Counted from the stretch's first letter, positions 5,218 to 12,677 are shown. The stretch is 14,515 bases of DNA from Iamia sp038233335 (GCA_038233335.1 JBBSME010000077.1:1-14515); one strand, 5' to 3'. Translations and numbers: made by a program. Notes: generated by a model not told the origin, from the letters alone.

Positions 5218-8040
5218 GTGACCGACCTGTTGCTCCGGCCCGGCGTGGAGGCCGTCTTCGTGCCCTCCGCGCCGACCCGGCGGGGCCGCTTCGCCCTGTG
5301 GTGGCCCGAGGCGCCCATGAGAGGGGTCGGCGAGACCACCGACCGCCTCACCCTGGCCGTCCCGGCCGGTCGGACCATCCGCCGCAAGGAGGTCCCGGTG
5401 GCCTGGGTCCCGCTGACCGAGGCCCTCGACGCGCTGGTCGACCTCCCCGCCGAGGCCCCCTGCGGCCCGTCGGCGCACGCCTGGGCCGAGGCCGCCCGCG
5501 ACGCCCTGGGGCTGGTCGCCCGGGGCCGCATCCTCCCCACTGCCGACGACGACGGGGTCGACGCCTGGCGCCTCGGCCCCCTGGACCCGGCCGATGCGGC
5601 CCGGCGGTTCGTGGCCGCGGCCCAGCTGCCCCCGGCCGCGCACTGCACCGTCCGGTCGGCCGGCCCCCCGGTGCGGATCACCTCGGCCCGGTGGCTCATG
5701 GACCGCTTCGGCGATGCGGTGGCCGATGCCTACGTCCGCACCGCGGCGGCCCCGGCCGCAGCCGGGCACCGGGCCTTCGCCGCCGCCGACCCGACGCACG
5801 TGACCGAGGCCGAGGCCTGGCTGCGCACCACCGTCACCGCCGCGGCCACCGACATCTCCATCGCCCTGCGCCTCGACGCCGGTGACGAGCCCGGGCGCGG
5901 GGCCGAGCTGGGAGCCGAGGGCGCCACCGAGGACGAGGGGGCCTTCACCGGTGTGCTCCAGGTGGCCAGCCAGATCGACCCCAGCCTGGTGGTCGATGCC
6001 GCTGACCTGTGGGTCGCACCCGACGCCGTCCTCCACCGCTTCGGCGCGGATGTCGAGACCACCATCCTGCTCGGGCTGCGGCGCGGCGCCCGGGCCTGGC
6101 CCCCGCTCAAGGCCCTGCTCGACCAGGCCCGCCCCGACCGCCTGGACCTGTCGGGCGACGAGGTGGCCGACCTGCTGGGGCCCACCGCGGATGACCTGGC
6201 CGCCAGCGGCATCGAGGTCCTGTGGCCCGCCGGCGTGCTCGACGCGGTGCAGCTGACCCCCACCGTGGCCACGCCCGCGCCCACCGCCGACAGCTCCTCC
6301 GGCCTCGACTTCGCCAGCCTGTGCAGCCTGCAGTGGCAGGCCAGCATCGGGGGCGAGGCCCTGACCGAGGCCGAGCTGGAGCAGCTGGCCGAGGCCAAGC
6401 AGGCGGTGATCCGGCTGCGGGGCCGCTGGGTGCGAGCTGACCCCGAGCGCCTGGCCCGGCTCCGCCAGCGCCACGAGGTCACCGCCGGTGCGGCGCTGGC
6501 GGCGGCCCTCGGAGGCAGCCTGCTGGTGGACGGCGAGGCCATCGACGCAGTGGTCGAGGGCCCGCTGGCGGCGCTGGCGACCCGCCTGCGCGACGTCGAC
6601 GACCGGAGCCAGTTCGACCTCCCCGACGACCTCCAGGCCGAGCTCCGCCCCTACCAGCGGACCGGGGTGGCCTGGCTGGCCGAGATGGGCGACCTGGGCC
6701 TGGGCGGGGTGCTGGCCGACGACATGGGCCTGGGCAAGACCCTCCAGCTGCTGGCCCTCCACCTGCACTGCCGCCCGGCCGGGCGCCCCACCCTCGTCGT
6801 CTGCCCGGTGTCGGTGCTGGGCAACTGGGCCCGGGAGGCGGCCCGCTTCGCCCCCACCGTCCCCGTCCGCCGCTACCACGGGAGCGGCCGCAGCCTCGAC
6901 GACCTGGAGCCCGATGCCCTCGTCCTCACCACCTACGGCGTGGTCCGCCGAGAGGCCGAGGCCCTGGCCGAGACCGGGTGGGGTGTGGTGGCGGCGGACG
7001 AAGCCCAGGCGGTGAAGAACCCGCTGTCGCGCACGGCCCGGGCCCTGCGCCGCATTCCCTCCGACGCCCGCTTCGCCCTCACCGGCACCCCGGTCGAGAA
7101 CCGCCTGGTCGACCTGTGGGCTCTCCTCGACTGGACCACCCCCGGCCTGCTGGGCCCCCTGGAGCGGTTCCGCCGAGAGGTGGCGGTGCCGGTGGAGCGC
7201 AAGCGCGACCCGGACGCCACCGATGCCCTGGCCCGCCTGGTCCGCCCCTTCCTCCTGCGCCGACGCAAGTCCGACCCCGACATCGCGCCCGACCTGCCCC
7301 CCAAGACCGAGACCGACCGCATCGTCAACCTCACCGCCGAGCAGGCCACCCTCTACCGGGCCATGGTGACCGCGACCATGGTCGAGGTGGCGGAGGCCGA
7401 GGGGATCGCTCGGCGGGGTCTCATCCTCAAGCTGCTCACCGGGCTCAAGCAGATCTGCAACCACCCGGCCCACCACCTGAACCAGGAGGGGCCGGTGGAG
7501 GGCCGATCGGGCAAGCTCGACGCCACCACCGAGATCCTCGACACCGTGGTCGGCGAGGGCGACGCCGCTCTGCTGTTCACCCAGTACGTGGCCATGGGCC
7601 GGATGCTGCAACGCCATCTGGTCGGACGGGGCATGCGGGTGGACTTCTTGCACGGCCAGGTCCCCATCGGTCGCCGCCAGGAGATGGTCGATGCGTTCCA
7701 GGCCGGCGAGCTCGACGTCCTCGTCATCTCGGTCAAGGCCGGCGGGACCGGGCTCAACCTCACCCGGGCCACCCACGTGGTCCACTACGACCGCTGGTGG
7801 AACCCGGCGGTGGAGGACCAGGCCAGCGACCGGGCCTGGCGCATCGGCCAGGACCGGCCGGTGCAGGTCCACCGCATGATCTGCGAGGGCACGGTGGAGG
7901 ACCGCATCGCCCAGATGCTGGAGTCCAAGCGGGCCCTGGCCGACGCGGTGATCACCTCCGGCGAGGGCTGGGTGTCCGAGCTCGACGACGGCGACCTCCG
8001 CGCCCTGGTCGAACTGGGCGACGTCGAGGACGACGACTGA
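5218..8040 (+). CDS. SNF2-family (Swi2/Snf2) DEAD/DEAH-box helicase
   Basis: This is a 940-residue helicase-like ATPase. The N-terminal half (about 1-360) is a variable region. A SNF2-associated segment (about 362-425, with WQASIGGEALTEAELEQLA and LRGRWV) then precedes the two-lobed motor. Visible motor motifs are Walker A DMGLGKT (502-508), DEAQ (594-597), TGTP (622-625), a motif V region GGTGLNL beginning at 842, and QASDRAWRIGQ (868-878). It should couple ATP hydrolysis to movement on, or remodelling of, nucleic acid or nucleoprotein in the cytoplasm; the target is unknown. Domain order resembles mycobacterial HelZ-type proteins. The GTG at 5218 is chosen because its MTDLLLRPGVEAVF N-terminus is plausible and TAGCCT is 7 nt upstream. 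Its TGA overlaps the ATG of the SWIM protein (TGATG), so the two are translationally coupled. Confidence 0.93.
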   Translation: MTDLLLRPGVEAVFVPSAPTRRGRFALWWPEAPMRGVGETTDRLTLAVPAGRTIRRKEVPVAWVPLTEALDALVDLPAEAPCGPSAHAWAEAARDALGLVARGRILPTADDDGVDAWRLGPLDPADAARRFVAAAQLPPAAHCTVRSAGPPVRITSARWLMDRFGDAVADAYVRTAAAPAAAGHRAFAAADPTHVTEAEAWLRTTVTAAATDISIALRLDAGDEPGRGAELGAEGATEDEGAFTGVLQVASQIDPSLVVDAADLWVAPDAVLHRFGADVETTILLGLRRGARAWPPLKALLDQARPDRLDLSGDEVADLLGPTADDLAASGIEVLWPAGVLDAVQLTPTVATPAPTADSSSGLDFASLCSLQWQASIGGEALTEAELEQLAEAKQAVIRLRGRWVRADPERLARLRQRHEVTAGAALAAALGGSLLVDGEAIDAVVEGPLAALATRLRDVDDRSQFDLPDDLQAELRPYQRTGVAWLAEMGDLGLGGVLADDMGLGKTLQLLALHLHCRPAGRPTLVVCPVSVLGNWAREAARFAPTVPVRRYHGSGRSLDDLEPDALVLTTYGVVRREAEALAETGWGVVAADEAQAVKNPLSRTARALRRIPSDARFALTGTPVENRLVDLWALLDWTTPGLLGPLERFRREVAVPVERKRDPDATDALARLVRPFLLRRRKSDPDIAPDLPPKTETDRIVNLTAEQATLYRAMVTATMVEVAEAEGIARRGLILKLLTGLKQICNHPAHHLNQEGPVEGRSGKLDATTEILDTVVGEGDAALLFTQYVAMGRMLQRHLVGRGMRVDFLHGQVPIGRRQEMVDAFQAGELDVLVISVKAGGTGLNLTRATHVVHYDRWWNPAVEDQASDRAWRIGQDRPVQVHRMICEGTVEDRIAQMLESKRALADAVITSGEGWVSELDDGDLRALVELGDVEDDD

Positions 8041-9263
8041 TGGCCCGCCAGTTCGGCCGGACCTGGTGGGGACGGGCCTGGGTCGATGCCCTCGAGAACC
8101 GGGCCCGCCTCGACCCCAACCGCCTGCCCCGGGGCCGCACCTACGCCCGCCACGACCGGGTGTCGACCCTGCACCTCGGACCGGGGGAGATCACCGCCTT
8201 CGTGCGGGGCAACCGGCCCGGGCGCTACCGGGTGCTGGTCCGGGTCCGCACCTACGGCGACGCCGAGTGGGAGCGGGTGGTCGAGGCCATCGCGGCCCGG
8301 GCCGGCCACGCCGCGGCCCTGCTGGAGGGGGAGCTGGACCCGTCGGTGGCCGAGGACGCGGAGGCCGCCGGGGTCGACCTGCTGCCCGGACCCGGCGACC
8401 TCCAGCCCCGCTGCTCCTGTCCCGACTGGGCCGACCCCTGCAAGCACAGCGCCGCGGTCTGCTACCTGGTGGCCGACGCCCTCGACGAGGACCCCTTCGC
8501 CCTCTTCGCCCTGCGGGGCCGACCGCGGGACGCGCTGCTGGGCGAGCTGCGCGCCGCCCGGCGACGCGGGAGTGGCGATGACGCCCCGGACGCCGAGCCC
8601 GGCGCCCCGGCCGTGCCCGGGGACGAGGGGGAGGTGGCCCGCCACCTCTGGCGAGGGTGGCGAGAGGGGACCGCGACCTCCGACGCCTCGGGCGGACGCG
8701 CCCCGGCGACGCCGCTCCCCGCCCGTCCCGCGGTCCCGGCACCCTGGCCGACCGACCCGCCTGAGGGCGCACCGTTCACCGCGAAGGGGCTCCAGGTGCT
8801 GGCCGCCGACGCCGCCGGACGAGCGTGGGCCCAGCTCCGGGGCGAGGGGACCTCGGGACTGGACCTGCCGGCCGAGGCAGACCTGGCCCGTCGGGCGGCT
8901 CGGCTGCAGGGACGGACGCCGGCGCTCACCGCCCTGGCCCAGTCCGCCTCCACCACGCCGGTCGACCTGGTGCGGCTGGCCGCGGCCTGGTCGCACGGGG
9001 GACCGGCGGGAGTCAGGGTCCTGTCCGCCGACCCGTGGCGCCCTCCGGTGGCCACCATGGCCGCGGGGCGCGATGCGGTGGTCGAGTCGCTGTCCTCGGG
9101 CACTCGGGTCCACGTGACCTCGAACCGCATCACCGCCGGGCCCTTCCAGCTGCGACTCGACCCTGACGGCCGGTGGTGGCGCTTCGAGAAGCGACGGGGC
9201 CGTTGGGAGATCACCGCGCCGTCCGCCCCGGACCCGGACGACCTGCTGGCCGTCGACGCCTGA
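8040..9263 (+). CDS. SWIM zinc-finger family protein
   Basis: This 407-residue protein starts MARQFGRTWWGRAWVDALE, typical of bacterial SWIM proteins encoded next to SNF2 helicases. The zinc-binding motif is C125-x-C127-x6-C134-x-H136 within CSCPDWADPCKH, fitting the CxCx(n)CxH rule. Residues about 165-245 are Pro/Ala/Gly-rich and probably disordered. The C-terminal part (about 245-407) is mostly helical, then ends in a Trp-rich strand-like segment (DGRWWRFEKRRGRWEIT). SWIM domains bind DNA or protein. The start shares one base with the helicase stop (TGATG), so the pair probably forms one unit in which the SWIM protein recruits or guides the motor; that role is inferred. Convergent with the LuxR-type gene, 24 nt apart and without an obvious terminator between them. 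Confidence 0.9.
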   Translation: MARQFGRTWWGRAWVDALENRARLDPNRLPRGRTYARHDRVSTLHLGPGEITAFVRGNRPGRYRVLVRVRTYGDAEWERVVEAIAARAGHAAALLEGELDPSVAEDAEAAGVDLLPGPGDLQPRCSCPDWADPCKHSAAVCYLVADALDEDPFALFALRGRPRDALLGELRAARRRGSGDDAPDAEPGAPAVPGDEGEVARHLWRGWREGTATSDASGGRAPATPLPARPAVPAPWPTDPPEGAPFTAKGLQVLAADAAGRAWAQLRGEGTSGLDLPAEADLARRAARLQGRTPALTALAQSASTTPVDLVRLAAAWSHGGPAGVRVLSADPWRPPVATMAAGRDAVVESLSSGTRVHVTSNRITAGPFQLRLDPDGRWWRFEKRRGRWEITAPSAPDPDDLLAVDA

Positions 9264-9287
9264 GGGACCGACCGACCCCGGTGTCTC

Positions 9288-10328
9288 TCAGCCCACCAGG
9301 CGGGCGACCATGGCCGCCGCTGCGGCCCGGGTCTCGACGTCCAGGACGGCGAAGACGGCTTGGAGGTGCTTCTTCACCGTCCCGACCGTGATGTCCAGCT
9401 CCCGTGCGATCTGCTTGTTGGTGGCCCCCGACGCCAACCGGGCCGCCACCTCGGCCTGGCGGAGGCTGAGGCCGTGCGACCGGAGGACGGCGGCGTCGAC
9501 CGGCCGACGCCCGACGGTCGCCACCGGCCGCACAAACAGCAGGTGGGGTGGCACCGAGCTGGGGACCAGGAAGGCGACCACCGCCTCGCCCCGCAGGTCG
9601 ACCTCCTGGGGGTCCCCGGGGACGAGACGGGACCGACGCGCACCGGGATGGTGCGGCGGGACGAGCCGGGCCAGGGCCGGGTGGAGCTCCCGACCGTCGC
9701 TCAGCAGCCGATCCGGGTCGTCGTCGGGCGCCACGAGGCGCCCTCCGTCGTCGACCAGGAGGGTCCGCCATCCCTGCAGGTCCAGCGCGACTCGGAGGGC
9801 GGAGTGCTCCGACACCGCTCCGAGGCGGGCCGCGACGTGGCGGCCGAGGAGGGTGAGCACGTCCCGGTCCCGCTGGTCGAAGGGCCGATCCCCGTTGCAG
9901 GCCAGGCCGGCCACGACGCCCGGCGGGCTGGGCAGCCGGACCACCAGCTGGTGGCTGACGCCGAGGGGTTCGTACATCTCCCGGTAGAGGACGCCCGACC
10001 GCCACCCCGTCCCCGCCTCGACGTCGAGCCAGGTGCGGGCCCGGGTGTCGCCGGTCCGGCGGAAGTGGTCGGCCAACGGGTTCTCGTGCCAGTGCGCGGC
10101 GATGATCGCGTTGTACCGCTCGAAGGCCTCCGGGTCGAGCTCGGGCCGGATCACGGCGGACACCGTGCCGGGGGCCATCCAGTTGAACGAGGACATCTCG
10201 TTCGGGATGAGGTCCATGGTGTGGCGCAGGATCCGATCGATGAGGTCATCGCGCCCGGTGGCCTCGCCGAGGTCCTCCACCGCCCGCAGGACCGCAGCCA
10301 CGTCCTCCGTCGACGCCACCGCACTCAT
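9288..10328 (-). CDS. LuxR-family transcriptional regulator with GAF-like N-terminal region
   Basis: This 346-residue protein ends in a LuxR/GerE-type helix-turn-helix at about 287-340: LSLRQAEVAARLASGATNK followed by IARELDITVGTVKKHLQ. The long N-terminal region (about 10-190) has the alternating helix/strand look of a GAF or PAS-type sensor, with an early DDLIDRILRHTMDLIP helix, but no ligand-binding residues can be named. There is no response-regulator receiver domain with a phospho-Asp and no signal peptide, so it probably senses a small ligand directly in the cytoplasm. The ATG at 10328 has a TACTGT hexamer 7 nt upstream, which indicates a leaderless transcript. Its targets are unknown; an inverted repeat about 80-95 nt upstream is a possible autoregulatory site. 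Confidence 0.88.
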   Translation of the reverse strand: MSAVASTEDVAAVLRAVEDLGEATGRDDLIDRILRHTMDLIPNEMSSFNWMAPGTVSAVIRPELDPEAFERYNAIIAAHWHENPLADHFRRTGDTRARTWLDVEAGTGWRSGVLYREMYEPLGVSHQLVVRLPSPPGVVAGLACNGDRPFDQRDRDVLTLLGRHVAARLGAVSEHSALRVALDLQGWRTLLVDDGGRLVAPDDDPDRLLSDGRELHPALARLVPPHHPGARRSRLVPGDPQEVDLRGEAVVAFLVPSSVPPHLLFVRPVATVGRRPVDAAVLRSHGLSLRQAEVAARLASGATNKQIARELDITVGTVKKHLQAVFAVLDVETRAAAAAMVARLVG

Positions 10329-10335
10329 GACCAGG

Positions 10336-10341
10336 ACAGTA
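10336..10341 (-). promoter_or_regulatory. -10 hexamer TACTGT for the LuxR-type gene
   Basis: On the minus strand TACTGT is 7 nt before the ATG at 10328. No Shine-Dalgarno or clear -35 element is visible. Confidence 0.5.
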
Positions 10342-10404
10342 GCGGCGAAGGGAAGGACCGATCCGGCTCCCGGGCCGTCGGCCTCCCTCGATCACCTACC
10401 CCCT

Positions 10405-10425
10405 TTGGCCCATTGTCCCGGCCAA
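10405..10425. repeat. TTGGCC/GGCCAA inverted repeat upstream of the LuxR-type gene
   Basis: TTGGCC (10405-10410) and GGCCAA (10420-10425) flank a 9-nt spacer in a locally less GC-rich patch, 77-97 nt before the LuxR-type start codon. The size suits a dimeric regulator site, but nothing ties it to a specific protein. Confidence 0.3.
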
Positions 10426-10449
10426 GGTCCGCGGCGAGGCTGGAGCCGT

Positions 10450-10507
10450 GGCCGACCGCACCCACCTCCCGACCGGGGCGGCGGGCGCCGCCGTAGGGCG
10501 GTCGGCC
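10450..10507. repeat. 10-bp inverted repeat with a nested GC palindrome
   Basis: GGCCGACCGC (10450-10459) and GCGGTCGGCC (10498-10507) are perfect 10-bp arms around 38 nt. That interval holds a second dyad, GGCGGCG/CGCCGCC (10477-10492). It lies in the 269-bp non-coding gap between the LuxR-type gene and the stop of the upstream minus-strand gene. It could be structured RNA or an operator. Confidence 0.4.
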
Positions 10508-10573
10508 CCCCTTCCGGGCGGGAGCCAGCGGGCGTCGCCCGGCACGGTCGGCGCCCGGACGCCCGGAGGTTGA

Positions 10574-10621
10574 CTCGGGGTCGTCCGCCCGCAGCCGTCA
10601 GAGGCGGGGGACGACCCCGAG
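10574..10621 (-). terminator. Perfect 13-bp hairpin straddling the stop codon of the CMD-like gene
   Basis: The arms 10574-10586 (CTCGGGGTCGTCC) and 10609-10621 (GGACGACCCCGAG) are exact inverted repeats separated by 22 nt. The stop codon at 10600-10598 lies in the loop, so one arm encodes residues near the C-terminus and the other is untranslated. No T-run follows on the minus strand. It is the strongest hairpin in the window and a candidate transcription end or 3' stabiliser. Confidence 0.5.
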
Positions 10622-11437
10622 CGCCTCCCGCAGGACGACCCCGGCGGCCAGGCGCACCAAGGGCTCGACGTCGCCCTGGAGCACGACCAAGGCGTCGGGG
10701 TCGACCCCGTCGCTCACCTTCACCCGGCCCCGGCCCACCCGGACGGTGGCCGCACTGGGACCGGACCGGAGCCCGACCGCGACCTCGACAGGGCTGGACA
10801 GGGCGAGCGTCCGGACCGCGGCGTTGGCCAACAACACGGTGACCGCTTCCCCGGCCAGGGCCCCCAGCAGTCCGACATCGGGGTCGTCGGCCCCCTCGAC
10901 GATCGGGACCGCCGGTGCCCGACGGGCCAGGGTGCCGAGCGCCGCGCCCACGCCCAGGGCGGGAGCGGCGGCCACCAACCCGGCGACGGCCAGGGGCAGG
11001 TCGACCAGCGTGGCCCGCGACGGCCGGCCGGCGCGCCGCGCGGCCAGCACCCGGCGGGTCCGCGCCTCGACCTCGGCCTCGATCCGTCCCCGCACCACCA
11101 CGGCGCGCACGCCGCGCACGGTGGCGCTGGGCAGCACGTCGCCCAGCGCGGAGGGGTCGACGGGGTGCCCGGCGCGGGCGCAGGCCCGAGCGTGGTGGTC
11201 GAGGGCCAGGTGCACGTCGCCGTCGGGCACCGAGCCCACGAACGACCGCCACTCGCCGTGCAGCCAGGCCATGGAGCGCGCGCCGCGAGCGTCGGCCACC
11301 GACACCAGCACGTCCTCCCGCAGGGCGGCCGGCACGGGCGCGCCGGGCACCAGGGCCCGCAGGCCCGCCGGCGCGGTGGAGAGGGCCTCGGTCGTCCAGG
11401 CCGCGGCCGAGCGCGCCCCGCGCAGGGTGGGGATCAC
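10598..11437 (-). CDS. Putative AhpD/CMD-like protein lacking catalytic cysteines, with SCP2-like C-terminus
   Basis: I do not recognise this 279-residue protein with certainty. Residues 37-61 (ALREDVLVSVADARGARSMAWLH) resemble the helix that carries CxxC-x3-H in AhpD/carboxymuconolactone decarboxylase proteins, but both cysteines are replaced (Ala53 and Met56) while His60 is kept. Residues about 145-175 are Ala/Leu-rich and could be one hydrophobic helix. Residues about 215-270 (ATVRVGRGRVKVSDG, then PDALVVLQGD and LVRLAAG) look like the sheet-and-helix end of an SCP2 sterol-carrier-like domain. Such a protein might bind a lipid rather than do redox chemistry; both domain calls are pattern judgements. 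The GTG start at 11437 overlaps the TetR stop by 4 bases (GTGA), so it is coupled to the regulator and probably controlled by it. A 13-bp hairpin straddles its stop codon. Confidence 0.6.
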   Translation of the reverse strand: MIPTLRGARSAAAWTTEALSTAPAGLRALVPGAPVPAALREDVLVSVADARGARSMAWLHGEWRSFVGSVPDGDVHLALDHHARACARAGHPVDPSALGDVLPSATVRGVRAVVVRGRIEAEVEARTRRVLAARRAGRPSRATLVDLPLAVAGLVAAAPALGVGAALGTLARRAPAVPIVEGADDPDVGLLGALAGEAVTVLLANAAVRTLALSSPVEVAVGLRSGPSAATVRVGRGRVKVSDGVDPDALVVLQGDVEPLVRLAAGVVLREALGVVPRL

Positions 11438-12075
11438 GCCGGCATCTCGAGGACGAGACGGATCAGGTCAGCCATGATCGTCGCGCTCTCGTCTCGACTC
11501 CGACCGTCGAGGGTGCGCATGGCCTCCCAGGAACCCCAGGTGGCGACCACATCGAGCATGTCCAGCAGGTGGTGGCGACGCGCCGTGGGCTGGCGGCTCA
11601 GCTCCTGGTCGAACACCTGGTCCAGCTCCCCCCGGAAGAAGGCGTGGCCCGAGGCGATCTGGGCCCGGATGGCCGGTGACTCCGGACCGTGCACCGCGGC
11701 CGCCCGCCTGATCGGGGTGATGGCCTCGAGCACGTCGGCCCGCTGCTTGACGATGCGGGCCAGTCGGTCCTCGAAGTCCAGGTCGGCCGGGATGGGGTGC
11801 AACAGGTCGACGACCTCGGCCACCGCTCGCTCGGCCACCATGGTGAAGAGGGTCTCGAGGTCGTCGAAGTGCTGGAACACCGAGCGGACCGAGACCCCCG
11901 CCTCCTCAGCGATCCGGGGCGCGGTGGGTCGGGTGTCGCCCGCCCTGACCAGGGCGACGCAGGCCTCGACGATGGCGGCGCGGGTGCGGTGCGCCCGGGC
12001 CGTGCGGCCGTCGACGGGTGCCTCCCCGTCGTCCGCGTCCACGGCAGTCTGTCCGTCGGCAGCCACCTGCTCCAT
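11434..12075 (-). CDS. TetR-family transcriptional regulator
   Basis: This 213-residue protein begins with an acidic, probably flexible stretch (1-23), then a TetR_N DNA-binding domain. The first helix is about 30-46 and the helix-turn-helix about 51-70 (TAPRIAEEAGVSVRSVFQHF), followed by DDLETLF as expected. The C-terminal ligand-binding helices (about 85-210) have no recognisable signature. It is predicted to be a cytosolic homodimeric repressor. Its stop overlaps the start of the CMD/SCP2-like gene, so that gene is the most likely target along with the regulator itself; the ligand may be a lipid or acyl compound, by inference. The ATG at 12075 has TAGGAT 6 nt upstream. No clear palindromic operator overlaps this hexamer. 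Confidence 0.92.
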   Translation of the reverse strand: MEQVAADGQTAVDADDGEAPVDGRTARAHRTRAAIVEACVALVRAGDTRPTAPRIAEEAGVSVRSVFQHFDDLETLFTMVAERAVAEVVDLLHPIPADLDFEDRLARIVKQRADVLEAITPIRRAAAVHGPESPAIRAQIASGHAFFRGELDQVFDQELSRQPTARRHHLLDMLDVVATWGSWEAMRTLDGRSRDESATIMADLIRLVLEMPA

Positions 12076-12081
12076 CCGGCG

Positions 12082-12087
12082 ATCCTA
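12082..12087 (-). promoter_or_regulatory. -10 hexamer TAGGAT for the TetR gene
   Basis: On the minus strand TAGGAT is 6 nt before the ATG at 12075. It would drive the TetR and CMD/SCP2-like pair as a leaderless transcript. Confidence 0.5.
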
Positions 12088-12121
12088 CGTCGGTGCGGGT
12101 GGTGGGCCGCAGTGGGGGCGG

Positions 12122-12140
12122 CGACCCCTCGAACGGGTCG
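12122..12140 (-). terminator. Hairpin immediately after the SnoaL-like stop codon
   Basis: CGACCC and GGGTCG form a perfect 6-bp stem with a 7-nt loop, touching the stop codon at 12143-12141 on the minus strand. No T-run follows. It would separate the SnoaL-like transcript from the TetR promoter. Confidence 0.4.
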
Positions 12141-12575
12141 TCACGAGGGGGGTGCGTTGTCGGGCCGTCCCTCGACCACCGAGCCGTGGTGGGCCACCAT
12201 CCGCCAGCCGTCGTCCCCCCGCTCCAAGACGTTGAGGGCCGACACGGTCGTGCCCACCCCGTCGCTCACCGCCCCGAGCAGGTTCTCGTCGACGGTCACC
12301 CACGCCACGTCCCCCCGGATGCGCACCCGCTCGTCGGTGACGAACACCTGGAGCGGCGACACCTGGTCGAAGATGGCGAACCAGGAGGCCGACACCGCGG
12401 CCCAGCCCTGCAGGCGGGCCCACCCCGGGTGGGTGCAGGCCACACCGTCGTCGTGGGCCCAGAGGTCGGACATGGCGTCGAGGTCTCGGGCCTCGAAGGC
12501 CGTGTAGAACCGCTCGACCACGCTCCGCACCGCGGCGTCGTCCGGGGCGTCCGACGATGGCGGCGGGGTCTCGAT
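12141..12575 (-). CDS. SnoaL/NTF2-like domain protein with a possible ATC start
   Basis: Counting from the ATC at 12575, this is a 144-residue protein of the SnoaL-like/NTF2 cone fold. It has the typical opening AVRSVVERFYTAFEARDLDAMSDLW (from residue 15), HPGWARLQGWAAVSASW (49-65), the strand segment DVAWVTVDENLL (89-100) and the closing GWRMVAHHGS (123-132). Such proteins may be small enzymes or ligand binders; none can be named. The start is unusual: no ATG, GTG or TTG exists in frame between this ATC and the region of the divergent nuclease gene, and TACCGT lies exactly 6 nt before the ATC. The next option is GTG at 12530, which would remove 15 residues and cut into the first helix at AVRSVV. 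The domain is sure; the start is not. Confidence 0.8.
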   Translation of the reverse strand: METPPPSSDAPDDAAVRSVVERFYTAFEARDLDAMSDLWAHDDGVACTHPGWARLQGWAAVSASWFAIFDQVSPLQVFVTDERVRIRGDVAWVTVDENLLGAVSDGVGTTVSALNVLERGDDGWRMVAHHGSVVEGRPDNAPPS

Positions 12576-12581
12576 GAGGCC

Positions 12582-12587
12582 ACGGTA
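12582..12587 (-). promoter_or_regulatory. -10 hexamer TACCGT for the SnoaL-like gene
   Basis: On the minus strand TACCGT lies 6 nt before an in-frame ATC at 12575 and 51 nt before the first conventional start, the GTG at 12530. By the geometry of the other genes, transcription would begin at the A of the ATC. Confidence 0.45.
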
Positions 12588-12671
12588 GCGGGACCACCGA
12601 GGCGCGGGCGGCGGCGCGGAGCGGCACCGCCGGTCGGGCCGAGCTTCGGTCTGGCTGACACACCCCGGGAG

Positions 12672-12677
12672 TACGGT
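12672..12677 (+). promoter_or_regulatory. -10 hexamer TACGGT for the PD-(D/E)XK nuclease gene
   Basis: TACGGT ends 6 nt before ATG 12684 and no Shine-Dalgarno is present. It is divergent from the SnoaL-like hexamer about 85 bp away. Confidence 0.5.

Noticed and set aside
3067..7872. A minus-strand open frame of 1601 codons covering the GGT and SNF2 region
   Set aside because: It is antisense to two genes with clear catalytic motifs, and its translation is low-complexity Gly/Ala/Val/Glu-rich. Only its last 144 codons (the DoxX-like gene) are real. Long open antisense frames are common in DNA this rich in GC.
5218..9263. SNF2/SWIM pair as a DISARM- or Zorya-like defence island
   Set aside because: No methyltransferase, DUF1998, PLD or motor partner genes, and no mobile-element signs, are present; only the two-gene pair is supported.
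10448..10573. A 41-codon plus-strand reading frame from GTG 10448
   Set aside because: The composition is Gly/Pro/Ala/Arg-rich, as expected of random GC-rich DNA. The 6-nt-spaced hexamer is only GAGGCT, and the frame is largely made of inverted repeats.
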